A program made the translations under genes and the position numbers. Source: Streptomyces pactum (GTDB lineage: Bacteria; Actinomycetota; Actinomycetes; Streptomycetales; Streptomycetaceae). Taken from it: a stretch of 64,000 nt of DNA. Every line of letters begins with the position of its first letter. Position 1 is the stretch's first letter. Where the stretch lies: NCBI RefSeq assembly GCF_016031615.1, contig NZ_JACYXC010000001.1, positions 6,882,001 to 6,946,000 of the forward strand, read 5' to 3'. The notes under the pieces are model-generated. The model ran no database searches. It was not told the origin of the DNA and saw nothing but the letters and a program-made list of their open reading frames with translations. Shown one piece after another: positions 42,643 through 50,622 of the stretch.

Positions 42643-43650
42643 TCACCCCGGGAAGCGCCCGGTGCTCCGCAGTTCCCACCGCCGTTCGGCGTACGCCAGG
42701 TCGTCGCGCCACAGCCGGCCGGCCGCCGCACGCATCAGCGGGCGCAGCACCGGGGCGGCGGCCCGGGCCGCGGCGAAGCCCCGCCGGCCCGAGACCGCCA
42801 GCACCGCCTCCACCACCGCGGTCCGCGGCGGCCCGGCGGTCCCGCCGGTCAGCGGCGTGGCGTGGGTCTCCACCACCGAGCCGGCCCCCTCGCCGCCGGT
42901 GATCCGCATCACCACCGTACGCGGCCCCGGGGTGGTGAACTCCGCCCGCACCGGCACCACCAGACGGCCGGTCACCCGGAAGGAGACATCGACCACGAAG
43001 GCGTCACCGGCCCCCGGCCGCGGCGTCCGCACCACGGTCAGGTCGGCGAACGAGTACGGGTGGAACCACGCGCCGTGCCAGGGGTCGAGCCGGTTGGCCA
43101 CCACGTCCGCCGGCTCGCACCGGGCCACCGCCGCGAACACCGCCGCCACCGCGCGGTCCCGGGCCGGCCGCGCCGGCACCGCGGGACGCGCCGAGGGCTC
43201 CTCACCGCCGACCGCGTCCAGCCGCACCCACACCAGCACCCCGTCGTCGTGCACCGGGTAGGGCTCCCACCCGGCGAACGGGCCGCCGTCCAGGGCGAGC
43301 CCGTGCCAGCGGCACACCAGCGTGCCGCAGACCACCCGGCCCGCCCGCAGCGGCGCGCCCAGATGCGGACAGGCCCCCGGGCCGGCGTGCGGCTCGCCCG
43401 CCGCCGAGCGCCACAGCACCAGCTCCACCCCGCCGACCGTCCGGCCCAGCGGGGGACCGCCGGCCCGCACCTCCCGGGAGGCCGCGACGACGAACCAGTT
43501 GCCGCCCGGGCGCGCCGCGGCGCGCTCCAGGGCGCCGGAGATCAGCTCCGGGCGCGCCTGCCGCCAGGTGGGCGGCTGCGCCGCCCAGCCGGTGCCGCGG
43601 CGCAGCCGCAGCGGCGGCGTCCAGCGGCCTCGGCCGGCCCCGCCGGTCAC
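42643..43650 (-). CDS. DUF5914-type Rieske protein of the carotenoid locus
   Basis: A 335-residue protein starting at GTG 43650, in a GTGA overlap with crtB. The N-terminal half has a Rieske 2Fe-2S domain: CPHLGAPL and CRWHGLAL (CxH...CxxH), about residues 108-133. The C-terminal half (ADVVANRLDPWHGAWFHPYSFADLTVV...) resembles the domain annotated DUF5914 in Streptomyces crt clusters, with conserved His residues (WHGAWFHP) that might bind a mononuclear metal. It occupies the place called crtV in other Streptomyces crt loci, a gene often labelled methylesterase. The sequence here supports an oxidoreductase instead. A role in the ring-aromatising or hydroxylating step is a guess. Confidence 0.78.
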   Translation of the reverse strand: MTGGAGRGRWTPPLRLRRGTGWAAQPPTWRQARPELISGALERAAARPGGNWFVVAASREVRAGGPPLGRTVGGVELVLWRSAAGEPHAGPGACPHLGAPLRAGRVVCGTLVCRWHGLALDGGPFAGWEPYPVHDDGVLVWVRLDAVGGEEPSARPAVPARPARDRAVAAVFAAVARCEPADVVANRLDPWHGAWFHPYSFADLTVVRTPRPGAGDAFVVDVSFRVTGRLVVPVRAEFTTPGPRTVVMRITGGEGAGSVVETHATPLTGGTAGPPRTAVVEAVLAVSGRRGFAAARAAAPVLRPLMRAAAGRLWRDDLAYAERRWELRSTGRFPG

Positions 43651-44642
43651 CGCCGTGCCCCCGGCCCCGGGACCGTCCTGCCCTCCGCCCCGTCCGCCGG
43701 TGCCGTGCCACGGCCGCGCCACCGCGCCCGGACGAGCTGTCCGGCCCCGACCGCCGCGGTGGCCGCGCGGCGGCCCCGGGAGACCACGGCGCGGTGGTGC
43801 AGCACGGCGTAACCGCCGCGCGCGATGGCGTCCAGGATGCCGCCGTACAGGGCGAACGCCGTCCGGATGCAGGGGCGTACCCGGGGGTCGAGCATGCCCA
43901 GGCCCGGTTCGGCGGTCCGGTACACCTGCCGGGTCAGCGCCTCGGTGGCGGCGAACGCGGCGCGGATGCGCGGGTCGCGCCGCCCGGTGCGGCGGCTCCA
44001 CTCCAGCAGCGGCCGGTCCACGCCGTGCGCGGCGAGCAGGTCCGCCGGCAGGTAGACCCGGCCCCGGTCCAGGTCCTCGCCCACGTCGCGCAGGAAGTTG
44101 GTGAGCTGGAACGCCATCCCCAGCGCCGCCGCGTGCGGGGCCGCCTCCTCGCGGGGCACGACCGTGCCGAGCACCGGCAGCAGCTGCAGCCCGATCACCG
44201 CGGCCGAGCCGTGCATGTAGGCCCGCAGCTCGGCATAGGTCGGGTAGTCGGTGACGGTCAGGTCCGCGCGCATCGACGCGAGGAAGTCCGCGAAGAGCGC
44301 GGGGTCGATGCCGTACCGGGCGGCGGTGTCGGCCACCGCCCGGACCACCGGGTCCTCACCCCCGCCGGTCCGCAGCCCGTACGCCAGGTCGCGCTCCAGC
44401 CGGGCGAGCAGACGGTCCCGCTCCCCGGGGGTCCGGTGCCGGTCGAGGCCGTCCACGATGTCGTCCGCGCGGCGGGCGAAGCCGTACAGCGCGTGCACGG
44501 CGCAGCGGCGCTCCCGGGGCAGCAGCCGGGTGGCCAGGAAGTAGCTGCGGCCGTGGCGGGCGTTGAGCCGCCGCGCCCGGGTGTAGGCGTCGCGCAGCGC
44601 GGGATCGCCGATCCCGGCCGCGTCCAGCTCACGACGGGACAT
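43647..44642 (-). CDS. crtB: Phytoene synthase CrtB
   Basis: A 331-residue phytoene/squalene synthase-family enzyme. The first Asp-rich motif is ARRADDIVD (about residue 58), the second is NFLRDVGEDLDRGRVYLP (about 183), and RSYFLATRLLPRERRCAVHALYGF precedes them. It joins two geranylgeranyl diphosphates to phytoene at the membrane. The start is ATG 44642, overlapping the end of crtI by 14 bases; GTG 44648 is an alternative. The stop overlaps the Rieske gene start, so crtI-crtB-Rieske is one coupled operon. The last 40 residues are low complexity. Confidence 0.92.
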   Translation of the reverse strand: MSRRELDAAGIGDPALRDAYTRARRLNARHGRSYFLATRLLPRERRCAVHALYGFARRADDIVDGLDRHRTPGERDRLLARLERDLAYGLRTGGGEDPVVRAVADTAARYGIDPALFADFLASMRADLTVTDYPTYAELRAYMHGSAAVIGLQLLPVLGTVVPREEAAPHAAALGMAFQLTNFLRDVGEDLDRGRVYLPADLLAAHGVDRPLLEWSRRTGRRDPRIRAAFAATEALTRQVYRTAEPGLGMLDPRVRPCIRTAFALYGGILDAIARGGYAVLHHRAVVSRGRRAATAAVGAGQLVRARWRGRGTAPADGAEGRTVPGPGARR

Positions 44643-46281
44643 CGGCACCCGCCACCGGTGCGGGACCGGAGCCCGCGGCCGCCGGGGCCGGGCCCGCGCT
44701 CGCGGCGGACCGGGGGGACACCGTGCCCGCCTCGGCGGTGCCGGTGCCCGCGGATGCCGCGGCGGCCCCGGGCCGGGCGGTGCGGGTGGCGCGGCGCGGC
44801 GGGCCGCCGGTGATCCGGGCGGCCGCCAGTTTGCCGCTGATCAGTACGGTCGGCACCCCGACCCCGGGCGTGGTGCCGCAGCCGGCCAGCACGACGTTCT
44901 CCACCCCGCGCACCAGGTTGCGGGGCCGGAACGGCCCGGTCTGGGCGAAGGTGTGGGACAGCGAGAAGGGGCTGCCCGCCGCATGGCCGCGCGCCGTCCA
45001 GTCCCACGGGGTGAGCAGGAGCTCTGCCTCCACACCGGACCCGAAGCCGTGCAGGCCGCGCCGCTCCAGCTCGGCGACGAGGGCGTCGCGGTAGCGCGGT
45101 CCCAGCTCCCGCCAGGCGGCGGCCGACGGCCCGACCACGGTGTTCGGGCAGGGGGCGAGGACCTGGTGGAGGTGGCGGCCGGGCGGCGCCAGGGCCGGAT
45201 CGTGGGCCGTCGGCCGGGTGATCAGCAGGGACGGGTCGCTCATCAGCTCTCCGGTGCGGGTCAGTTCGTCGAAGGTGCGCTCCCACGCCGTGCCGAAGGA
45301 GAGCGTGTGGTGGGCCAGCCCCGGCCAGGTGCGGTCGGTGCCGGCGTGCAGCACCACCGCGGACGGGGAGTGGCGGGGACGCACCGGGCGCCGGGGGGCG
45401 CGCCCCAGCAGCCGGTGGGCGGTGGACAGTTCGCAGGAGAGCACCACCGCGTCGCACACGATCCGCTCGCCCGACGCCAGGCGCACCGCGCGCACCCGGC
45501 CGGCCGACCGCTCCAGCGCGCTCACCTCCGCCGACCACCGCAGGCCGGCGCCGGCACCGGCGGCCGCCGCGGCCATGGCGCGGGGCAGCGCGTACACCCC
45601 TCCCCGGGGGAACCAGACGCCGGCCACGGTGTCCATGTAGGCGATCACCGCGTAGGCGGCCAGGGCCCGGGCCGGGGCGACCCCGGCGTACAGGGACTGG
45701 AAGGAGAACACCCGGCGCAGCCGGGCGTCGGACAGGAAGCGCCCGACGCGGTGGTCCAGGCGTCCGAAGCCGCCCAGCGCCGCCAGCCGCGCCAGGTCCG
45801 GGTGGAGGAGCTGGAAGGGGGAGTCGAAGTTGGTGTCGATGAAGCGCCGCATCTGCGCCCGGTACAGCCGCACCAGCCACTCCCGCAGCGCGCGGTACCC
45901 TGCGGCCTCCGCCGGCCCGGCGAACCTGCGCACCTCCGCCTCCATCGCCTCGGCGTCGGTGTGCACCTCCAGCGCGGAGCCGTCCGCGAAGCACGCCCGG
46001 TAGGCCGGGTGCAGCGGTACCAGCTCGACCCGCCGGGCCAGGCTGTCGCCGACCGCGGCGAACGCCTCGTCGGCCAGGTGGGGCATGGTCAGCACGGTCG
46101 GGCCGGTGTCCACCCGGTACCCGCCGAGCCGCACCCGGCCGGCCCGGCCCCCCGGACCGGCGTCCCGCTCCACGACCGTGACCCGCCGGCCCGCGCCCAG
46201 CAGGTGGAGGGCGCAGGCGAGGCCGGACAGCCCGGCGCCGACCACCACCACATGGCCGGTCGGCCCCGGTACCGTCCTCAC
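44629..46281 (-). CDS. crtI: Phytoene desaturase CrtI
   Basis: A 550-residue CrtI-type desaturase from GTG 46281 (GGGGGAC upstream). The FAD-binding fold is VVVVGAGLSGLACALHLLGAGRRVTVVERDAGPGGRAG at the N terminus. The substrate region carries FSFQSLYAGVAPARALAAYAVIAYMDTVAGVWFPRGG. The CrtI C-terminal signature is AGCGTTPGVGVPTVLISGKLAA. It introduces four double bonds into phytoene to give lycopene. After the signature comes a 50-residue Ala/Gly/Pro-rich tail that is unlikely to fold. It is the first gene of its operon here, whereas crtE normally precedes it. Confidence 0.92.
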   Translation of the reverse strand: MRTVPGPTGHVVVVGAGLSGLACALHLLGAGRRVTVVERDAGPGGRAGRVRLGGYRVDTGPTVLTMPHLADEAFAAVGDSLARRVELVPLHPAYRACFADGSALEVHTDAEAMEAEVRRFAGPAEAAGYRALREWLVRLYRAQMRRFIDTNFDSPFQLLHPDLARLAALGGFGRLDHRVGRFLSDARLRRVFSFQSLYAGVAPARALAAYAVIAYMDTVAGVWFPRGGVYALPRAMAAAAAGAGAGLRWSAEVSALERSAGRVRAVRLASGERIVCDAVVLSCELSTAHRLLGRAPRRPVRPRHSPSAVVLHAGTDRTWPGLAHHTLSFGTAWERTFDELTRTGELMSDPSLLITRPTAHDPALAPPGRHLHQVLAPCPNTVVGPSAAAWRELGPRYRDALVAELERRGLHGFGSGVEAELLLTPWDWTARGHAAGSPFSLSHTFAQTGPFRPRNLVRGVENVVLAGCGTTPGVGVPTVLISGKLAAARITGGPPRRATRTARPGAAAASAGTGTAEAGTVSPRSAASAGPAPAAAGSGPAPVAGADVPS

Positions 46282-46551
46282 CCGTCCCCCTCACCGGACC
46301 GGCCGGCGGCCCGGGCCCGGGCGCCCCGGAGCCGTCCGGCGCCACCGCGGACGGCGCCGGGCGGCGCGGCCGGTCCCCCGCGGGGCGCCGGCCGCCCCGG
46401 CGGGGCCGGTCTGCCGGGTGCGTCCGGTCTCCCGGGCGGGGCCGGCCTGCCGCGCGGGGTGCGGAACGGGCCGGCCGCGGCCGGACGCCGGGGGCGTACG
46501 CGCGAACACTGGATGAGCACCTGCGGACCTCTCTCGCTGCCGGGGCACCGG

Positions 46552-46580
46552 CACACCGGGTGACGCCGTCACCCGGTGTG
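46552..46580. promoter_or_regulatory. 29-bp palindrome nested in a second inverted repeat, upstream of crtI
   Basis: CACACCGGGTGACG (46552-46565) and CGTCACCCGGTGTG (46567-46580) are exact reverse complements around a single C. They are flanked by a second pair, GGATGAGC (46511-46518) and GCTCATCC (46583-46590). It lies about 270 bases ahead of crtI. It may be an operator, or the stem of a leader or terminator hairpin left from a lost neighbour. Confidence 0.6.
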
Positions 46581-46810
46581 TGGCTCATCCCTGCCCCGTG
46601 GCGAGGGTTCCGCGGGACCGCTCACCCCACCGGCCCAACGGGCGGGCACGACGGCGGGGCACCACCGCGTCCGGGCGGACGAGGCGCGGCACGGTGCCAC
46701 CGGCGGGGCGGGGCCACGCGGTCACCGGCGGGGCGGGGCCCCGCGGTCACCGGCGGCGGCACCCGCCGTACCCGCCGCGCCGGCGGCACCCGCCGGTCCG
46801 CCGTACCCGC

Positions 46811-46882
46811 CGCACCGGCGCTACCCGCCGCACCGGCGCTACCCGCCGCACCGGCGCTACCCGCCGCACCGGCGCTACCCGC
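46811..46882. repeat. Four tandem copies of an 18-bp repeat
   Basis: The unit cgcaccggcgctacccgc is repeated four times without change (46811-46828, 46829-46846, 46847-46864, 46865-46882), flanked by degenerate copies. The unit length is a multiple of three, but no supported gene covers it. Confidence 0.85.
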
Positions 46883-46922
46883 CGTACCCGCCGCGCCGGG
46901 CGGCGCGTGGCCGCGGGCGCCG

Positions 46923-47384
46923 TCAGCGCTGCCGCGAGCCGTTGCCGTCCGGCCGGGCCGAGTGATCGGGGTGGCCGACGGTGCGCCGGGCCTCCTTCAT
47001 CTCGGCCTCGTACAGATGGTCGCGTCCGTCCACGAGGTCGGCCAGCGCCAGCCGTTCGAGGTCCTTGAACGGCTCGTAGTAGGTGCGGTTGTACGCCTCG
47101 ACGATCTGGAACGTCCAGTGCCCGGGGATGACGTTGCGGCCCAGGATCTCCTGCTGCACGCGATCGGCCCAGGCGTCGTGGCCGCCCTCACGCAGCAGCC
47201 GCACCGCCCGGTCGAGTTCCAGGTCCGCCGAGCCGGTCAACTGGTGGAAGGCGTACAGATGGCCACGGGCCCGCTCGGTCGTCTCCAGGGCCTTGGACAG
47301 GGAGCCGAGGGCCTCCACCGTCGTGTCGCTGACGCCTTCCGGGCGGCGGTGGTCGTGGTCGGGACCGTCCTGGTGTTGGTTCAT
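46923..47384 (-). CDS. Conserved hypothetical protein
   Basis: A 153-residue soluble protein from ATG 47384. The sequence is charged and helical: VEALGSLSKALETTERARGHLYAFHQLTGSADLELDRAVRLLREGGHDAWADRVQQEILGRNVIPGHWTFQIVEAYNRTYYEPF. It looks like a helical bundle. The aromatic-rich HWTFQIVEAYNRTYYEPF block is probably its most conserved part, and the ends are disordered. There is no signal, Cys or membrane segment. I recall similar proteins as uncharacterised in actinobacteria. It is not obviously connected with the crt genes. Confidence 0.65.
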   Translation of the reverse strand: MNQHQDGPDHDHRRPEGVSDTTVEALGSLSKALETTERARGHLYAFHQLTGSADLELDRAVRLLREGGHDAWADRVQQEILGRNVIPGHWTFQIVEAYNRTYYEPFKDLERLALADLVDGRDHLYEAEMKEARRTVGHPDHSARPDGNGSRQR

Positions 47385-47540
47385 GTCCTGTCAGGTATCC
47401 CGGGTCCTGTCTCCTTATCCCGGTTCGCCCTCGATGACGGCGTCGCCTCCTCCGTGCGGCGGTGTCCGCCGGCGGGGACGGCCGCGCGCCGCACGGCCGG
47501 CCGGGCGGGCCGGCCGGGGCGGGGAGGCGGCGCCGCGGGG

Positions 47541-48434
47541 TCAGCCGGCCGGGGCGGGCGGCCCGCCGGGTTCCCGCGCGGCCCGGCCGCCGGCCCCCAG
47601 CAGGCCGGTGGGCCGCAGCTCGCCCTCCTCGATCAGCCGGGGCAGGTCGCGCGAGGAGACCCGGGTGACCACGGCCGGCAGCGCGGCCCGGACCGCCTGC
47701 ACGCCGCGCAGCCAGCCGGGCACGTACAGGGCGGGCCGGCGCCGCTCGATCTGGTGCACCAGCCGGGTGGCGACCACGTCGGCGGGGAGCACCCGCCGGG
47801 CGGGCCAGGGCATGTGGCCACGGAGTTCCCGCAGGACGGCGTGGTGGTCCCCGTCCCGGATCATGTCGGTGTCGGTCCAGTTGAGATAGCCGATGCCCAC
47901 GCCGACGCCGCGGTGGGCGAACTCGGCGCGCAGCGCGTGCGCCAGGGACTCCACGCCGGCCTTGGAGGCGCAGTACGCGCTCATCAGCGGCGAGGTCGCG
48001 AAGCAGGCCAGGGAGCCGATCTGGAGGAGGAAGCCCCGCGTCTCCAGCAGGGAGGGCAGGAAGACCCGGGCGGTGACGGCGCTGCCGATCAGGTTGACCT
48101 CCACGGTGCGGCGCCAGGTCGCGGGATCGGATTCGAGGAACGGGCCGCCCTCGGCGACCCCGGCGTTGGCGACCACCACCGACGGGGGACCCATCAGGGC
48201 GGCGATCTCCCCGGCCACCCGGGCCATGGTGGCCTCGTCCGTGACGTCCGCCTCCCAGTACCGGGCCCGCCCGCCCAGCCGTTCGGCCACCGCGGCCAGC
48301 GTCGACTCCTCCCGGCCCACCAGCGCCACCCGGGCGCCGCGCCGCACCAGCTCCCACGCGGTGGCGGCTCCCACGCCCCGCGCGGCCCCGGTGACGACCA
48401 CCGGCCGTCCTCGCAGCGGACTCATCTTCGTCAC
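47541..48434 (-). CDS. SDR family oxidoreductase
   Basis: A 297-residue classical short-chain dehydrogenase/reductase. The cofactor motif is TGAARGVGAAT (about residue 16), followed by the NAG motif VVANAGVAEGG, the catalytic Ser in LQIGSLA, and the YxxxK pair in SAYCASKAGVE. The C-terminal 60 residues (VPGWLRGVQAVRAALPAVVTRVSSRDL) extend beyond the core with a hydrophobic stretch that could bind membrane. I place the start at GTG 48434, with GGAG five bases before it; ATG 48425 is nearly as good. NADPH use is suggested by the basic residue after the glycine motif. The substrate is unknown. Confidence 0.87.
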   Translation of the reverse strand: MTKMSPLRGRPVVVTGAARGVGAATAWELVRRGARVALVGREESTLAAVAERLGGRARYWEADVTDEATMARVAGEIAALMGPPSVVVANAGVAEGGPFLESDPATWRRTVEVNLIGSAVTARVFLPSLLETRGFLLQIGSLACFATSPLMSAYCASKAGVESLAHALRAEFAHRGVGVGIGYLNWTDTDMIRDGDHHAVLRELRGHMPWPARRVLPADVVATRLVHQIERRRPALYVPGWLRGVQAVRAALPAVVTRVSSRDLPRLIEEGELRPTGLLGAGGRAAREPGGPPAPAG

Positions 48435-48714
48435 GGACGCTCCCACTCCACGCTCACGGCCGGCCGGGCGGCCCCTGCCGGCGGCGGCCCCGTGACCACC
48501 ATGGGCACACCGGCCGCCGGCCGGCACCGCGGTGCCCGCCGTTCGGCCGATACCGCCGGGCGTCCGTCCGGGCCGCCGGCCGGGTGTGTCGCGGGCGCCC
48601 GTCCGGGCCCTGCGCACGCCCCGGGCGGGCGCCGGCTCCGGCCCGTCGGCCACGGCGTTTCCCGGTCCCGGCGCAGGGCAGACGGGTGAAGCCGTCGGAG
48701 CCTGGGAGGTAGGG

Positions 48715-49551
48715 GTGGAGGCAACACGAAGAGCGAGGTCGGCCGGGCGCACGGCCGCCCGGAGCGAGGCGGTCGGGGTGGCCGGCCGCTGGGGACTGGC
48801 CGCACGGGGCGTGATCTACGTCCTGGTGGGCCTGCTGGCGGTGCGGATCGCGTTCGTCAGCGGTGACGAACAGGCCGACCGGAGCGGGGCGGTGGCGCAG
48901 ATCGCGCAGCGGCCCTTCGGCGGCGTCATGCTGTGGCTGCTGGGGCTGGGCCTGGCCGGCATGGCGGTGTGGCGGCTGGCCCAGGCGACGTGGCGGGAGC
49001 CGGGGAAGAAGAACACCGGGCGCCTCGCGGCGGCGGCGCGCGGCCTCTTCTACAGCCTCGTCGCCTACTCGGTGCTCGCCGTCGCGGCCCGGCGCGACCA
49101 CGGCGGCGGTGGCGGGTCGGGCGGCGATTCCAGCGACCACCAGTCCAAGGACCTCGCCGCCCGGGTGCTGGAGCTGCCGCTGGGCCCGTGGCTGGTGGGC
49201 GCCGGCGGCTGCGGGCTGGTCGCGGCGGGCGTGTGGATCGCGGCCCGCGCGCTGCTGGGCAAGGACCGCGAGAAGCTGCGGACCGGGGAGATGTCCCGGC
49301 GGGTCCGCAGGACGGTGCTGGTCCTGGGGGCCGTCGGCGGTGTCAGCCGCGGGGCGGTGTTCGCCACCGCGGGAGCGTTCGCCATCCGTGCCGCCATGAC
49401 CTACGACGCGGACCGGGCCCGGGGACTGGACGACACGCTGCGCGCGTTCCGCGACACCCCGGCCGGGCCGTGGCTGCTGGCGATCGTCGGGGTTGGACTG
49501 GTCACCTTCGGCCTCTACTCGTTCGCCATGGCCCGCTGGCGCCGCAGCTGA
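48715..49551 (+). CDS. DUF1206 membrane protein
   Basis: A 278-residue protein with six hydrophobic segments arranged as three similar pairs, the DUF1206 layout. Each repeat opens with a Gly-Ala/Val-Arg-Gly-type turn (GLAARGVIYVLVGLLAVRIAF, AAARGLFYSLVAYSVLAV, GGVSRGAVFATAGAFAIRAAM) and closes with PFGGVMLWLLGLGL, PLGPWLVGAGGCGL or PAGPWLLAIVGVGL. The start is GTG 48715 behind GGGAGG. The function is unknown. It is divergent from the SDR gene by 280 bases and followed by a strong hairpin. Confidence 0.82.
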   Translation: MEATRRARSAGRTAARSEAVGVAGRWGLAARGVIYVLVGLLAVRIAFVSGDEQADRSGAVAQIAQRPFGGVMLWLLGLGLAGMAVWRLAQATWREPGKKNTGRLAAAARGLFYSLVAYSVLAVAARRDHGGGGGSGGDSSDHQSKDLAARVLELPLGPWLVGAGGCGLVAAGVWIAARALLGKDREKLRTGEMSRRVRRTVLVLGAVGGVSRGAVFATAGAFAIRAAMTYDADRARGLDDTLRAFRDTPAGPWLLAIVGVGLVTFGLYSFAMARWRRS

Positions 49552-49630
49552 CCCCGGCGCCCGGCCGGCCCGTCCCGGCGCCCCGGTCCCGCCCGGCCAC
49601 GGGAGCCGTCCGGTCCCGCCCCCGACACCG

Positions 49631-49661
49631 CCCGGCCCGCCGGCCGTGCCGGCGGGCCGGG
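49631..49661. terminator. Bidirectional terminator hairpin, 14-bp arms
   Basis: CCCGGCCCGCCGGC (49631-49644) and GCCGGCGGGCCGGG (49648-49661) are exact reverse complements around cgt. It sits between the convergent DUF1206 and NmrA-like genes, five bases before the latter's stop. Confidence 0.75.
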
Positions 49662-49666
49662 GCCGG

Positions 49667-50542
49667 TCAAGACCGGTCAGGTCCGATCGTGGCCGGCCGG
49701 ACCGGCCAGCCGCCCGCGGCGGCCGTGTCCCGGGCGAACTCCGCGAAGGTCCGCGGCGCCCGTCCCAGGGCGCGCCACACGCCGTCGGAGACATACGCGT
49801 CCCGCCCCTCCCGGAGCGGTTCGATCACGTCGGCGAAGGCCCGGGCGTCCGCGGCCGCCACCCCCTGCCGGACGAGTTCCGCGACGTAGTCCTCGACCGG
49901 CAGCGGCACATAGCGGACGGACCGGCCGGTCGCCTCCGAGATGGTCGCGACCGCCTCCGCCGGCGTCAGCGCCGCGGGCCCGGACAGCTCGTAGACCCGG
50001 CCCGCGTGCCCGTCCTCGGTCAGCGCGGCCACCACCACCGCGGCGATGTCCTCGGCATCGATATAGCTGGCGGCCCCGTCGCCGGCGGGCAGCCGCAGCT
50101 CCCCCGAGCGGACGGCGTCGGCGAAGAACCCCTCGCTGAAGTTCTGCGCGAACCAGCCCGGCCGGCTGATCGTCCACTCCACCCCGCTCCCGCGCACGGC
50201 GGCCTCGGCGTCGCGGAGCGCCTCCAGGACCCCGGCGTCGTCCCTGACGTACCCGGGATCGTCGATCCCGCGCCCGGAGGCCAGCACGATCCGCCGCACC
50301 CCGTGCCGCACCGCCCGCTCGACGAACGGGCGGACCAGCCTCGTGCCGTCCAACTGTACGAGGTAGACGGCGCCCACACCCTCCAGCGCGGCGTCCCAGG
50401 TTCCGCGGTCGGTCCAGTCGAAGACGTGCTCGCCGCCGCGGGCGGCCGCGCGGACCGGCAGACCGGCGGCCCGCAGCCGGCGGACGACCCGGCGGCCGGA
50501 CTTCCCGGTCGCCCCGGTGACAAGAATCGGTTGTTCAGCCAT
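49667..50542 (-). CDS. NmrA-like NAD(P)-binding protein
   Basis: A 291-residue atypical SDR of the NmrA/quinone-oxidoreductase-2-like group. It begins ILVTGATGKSGRRVVRRLRAAG (Rossmann glycine motif) and shows VYLVQLDG, RRIVLASGRGID, WTISRPGWFAQNF and AASYIDAEDIAAVVVAAL. It lacks a YxxxK catalytic pair, as is usual for this group, so it may sense or reduce a small molecule with NADP(H). The start is ATG 50542; an upstream ATG at 50578 would overlap the divergent promoter. It is divergent from an AraC-family gene 80 bases away, which is likely its regulator. Confidence 0.87.
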   Translation of the reverse strand: MAEQPILVTGATGKSGRRVVRRLRAAGLPVRAAARGGEHVFDWTDRGTWDAALEGVGAVYLVQLDGTRLVRPFVERAVRHGVRRIVLASGRGIDDPGYVRDDAGVLEALRDAEAAVRGSGVEWTISRPGWFAQNFSEGFFADAVRSGELRLPAGDGAASYIDAEDIAAVVVAALTEDGHAGRVYELSGPAALTPAEAVATISEATGRSVRYVPLPVEDYVAELVRQGVAAADARAFADVIEPLREGRDAYVSDGVWRALGRAPRTFAEFARDTAAAGGWPVRPATIGPDRS

Positions 50543-50554
50543 GTCCCCAGCCAA

Positions 50555-50610
50555 CCGTGCGTCACGGAGACGTTCCATGGCCTGAACGCCACAGATGATG
50601 TCCGTGCGTC
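50555..50610. promoter_or_regulatory. Divergent promoter with two 9-bp direct repeats
   Basis: CCGTGCGTC occurs at 50555-50563 and again at 50602-50610 in the same orientation, one near each start codon of the divergent NmrA-like and AraC-family genes. Spaced direct repeats suit AraC-type binding. Confidence 0.4.
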
Positions 50611-50622
50611 TACGCTGACCGG

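Larger units (their letters stand above)
46282..46922. other. Repeat-rich gap where crtE would be expected
   Basis: About 640 bases with no isoprenoid synthase gene or recognisable fragment. It holds a 29-bp palindrome (46552-46580), imperfect 26-base tandem repeats near 46694-46756 (ggtcaccggcggggcggggcc), and four 18-base repeats (46811-46882). The crtI promoter should lie in its left part. Confidence 0.55.

Noticed and set aside
43647..46588. Leftward 776-codon frame opposite-phase to crtI/crtB
   Set aside because: It is an alternative reading of the same strand with Pro/Arg/Gly composition. crtI and crtB motifs lie in the other frame.
46811..46882. Possible CRISPR array
   Set aside because: The 18-base units are directly adjacent with no unique spacers, and no cas genes are present, so this is a simple tandem repeat.
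46282..46922. A hidden or broken crtE
   Set aside because: No DDxxD-type aspartate-rich motif or prenyltransferase-like segment appears in any frame across the gap.
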